A DNA stretch of 64,000 nt from Massilia putida (GTDB taxonomy: Bacteria; Pseudomonadota; Gammaproteobacteria; Burkholderiales; Burkholderiaceae_D): the NCBI RefSeq assembly GCF_001941825.1, contig NZ_CP019038.1, positions 4,340,001 to 4,404,000 on the forward strand. Reading direction: 5' to 3'. Positions 63,857 to 64,000 of this stretch are shown piece after piece (the stretch's first letter is position 1; each line of letters starts with the position of its first letter). A model generated the notes under the pieces. It saw nothing but the letters and a program-made list of their open reading frames with translations, did no database searches and was not told the DNA's origin. A program made the translations under genes and the position numbers.

Positions 63857-64000
63857 CCTTCGAATGCTCCAAAGTCGACGAAACCCAGAGTATCGCACGA
63901 TCGTGCGCTTCACCCCAAAATTCGGGGCCAGAGCACATTGTCATTACGCGTTGCGGTCAACGTCGCCCATCAGGCAAATAAATACTTGGAACGGCGCCCA

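Overview
The window is high-GC DNA of a betaproteobacterium, most likely a Massilia-type member of the Oxalobacteraceae. The call rests on the rpoB/rpoC protein sequences, the strong GC bias at third codon positions, and the mix of secreted peptidases, two-component systems, a PEP-CTERM-like tail and TonB fragments. It is chromosomal. No rRNA, tRNA, CRISPR array, transposase or phage gene was seen.

Layout. 1-7.2 kb: the 3' two thirds of rpoB, then rpoC and a clear terminator. 7.2-12 kb: small metabolic and regulatory genes (quinone-oxidoreductase-like MDR, LysR, cysteine-hydrolase fold, sodC, an NTF2-like protein and its divergent TetR). 12-16.1 kb: a hybrid histidine kinase, a LuxR-like regulator and a tiny PEP-CTERM-like protein. 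16.1-20.4 kb (minus strand): two M28 peptidases, the second frameshifted, and a TonB N-terminal remnant. 20.5-23.8 kb: response regulator, periplasmic binding protein and NarX-type kinase. 23.9-31.2 kb: M14 peptidase, cytochrome c/sugar-dehydrogenase fusion, DUF885 protein, LIV-type binding protein and an Lrp regulator. 31.3-42.1 kb: a cysteine desulfurase/degenerate-MBL/rhodanese fusion and a 2,900-residue cyclic beta-1,2-glucan synthase. 42.2-48.1 kb: PHP-type metallohydrolase, serine hydrolase, an unknown exported protein and a Deg-like protease.

48.5-61.6 kb is the most interesting part. Two tandem TldD/TldE (PmbA) pairs lead into DUF4159, MoxR AAA+ ATPase, DUF58, a BatA-like membrane protein, a DUF4175-like protein and a further membrane protein. 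From the second pair onward the genes are spaced by 15 nt or less or overlap, which indicates one operon. Both TldD copies start with a twin-arginine signal while both TldE copies have none. I infer an envelope-facing peptide-processing machine with its own chaperone/ATPase module; its substrate is unknown.

61.6-64 kb: an MBL hydrolase converges with a spermidine-synthase-like gene coupled to a TonB-domain lipoprotein.

Five intergenic gaps carry variants of one dispersed palindromic repeat (hairpins around TCCCCGCgaaaGCGGGGA with an inner CATGCTGAG/CTCAGTATG inverted repeat).
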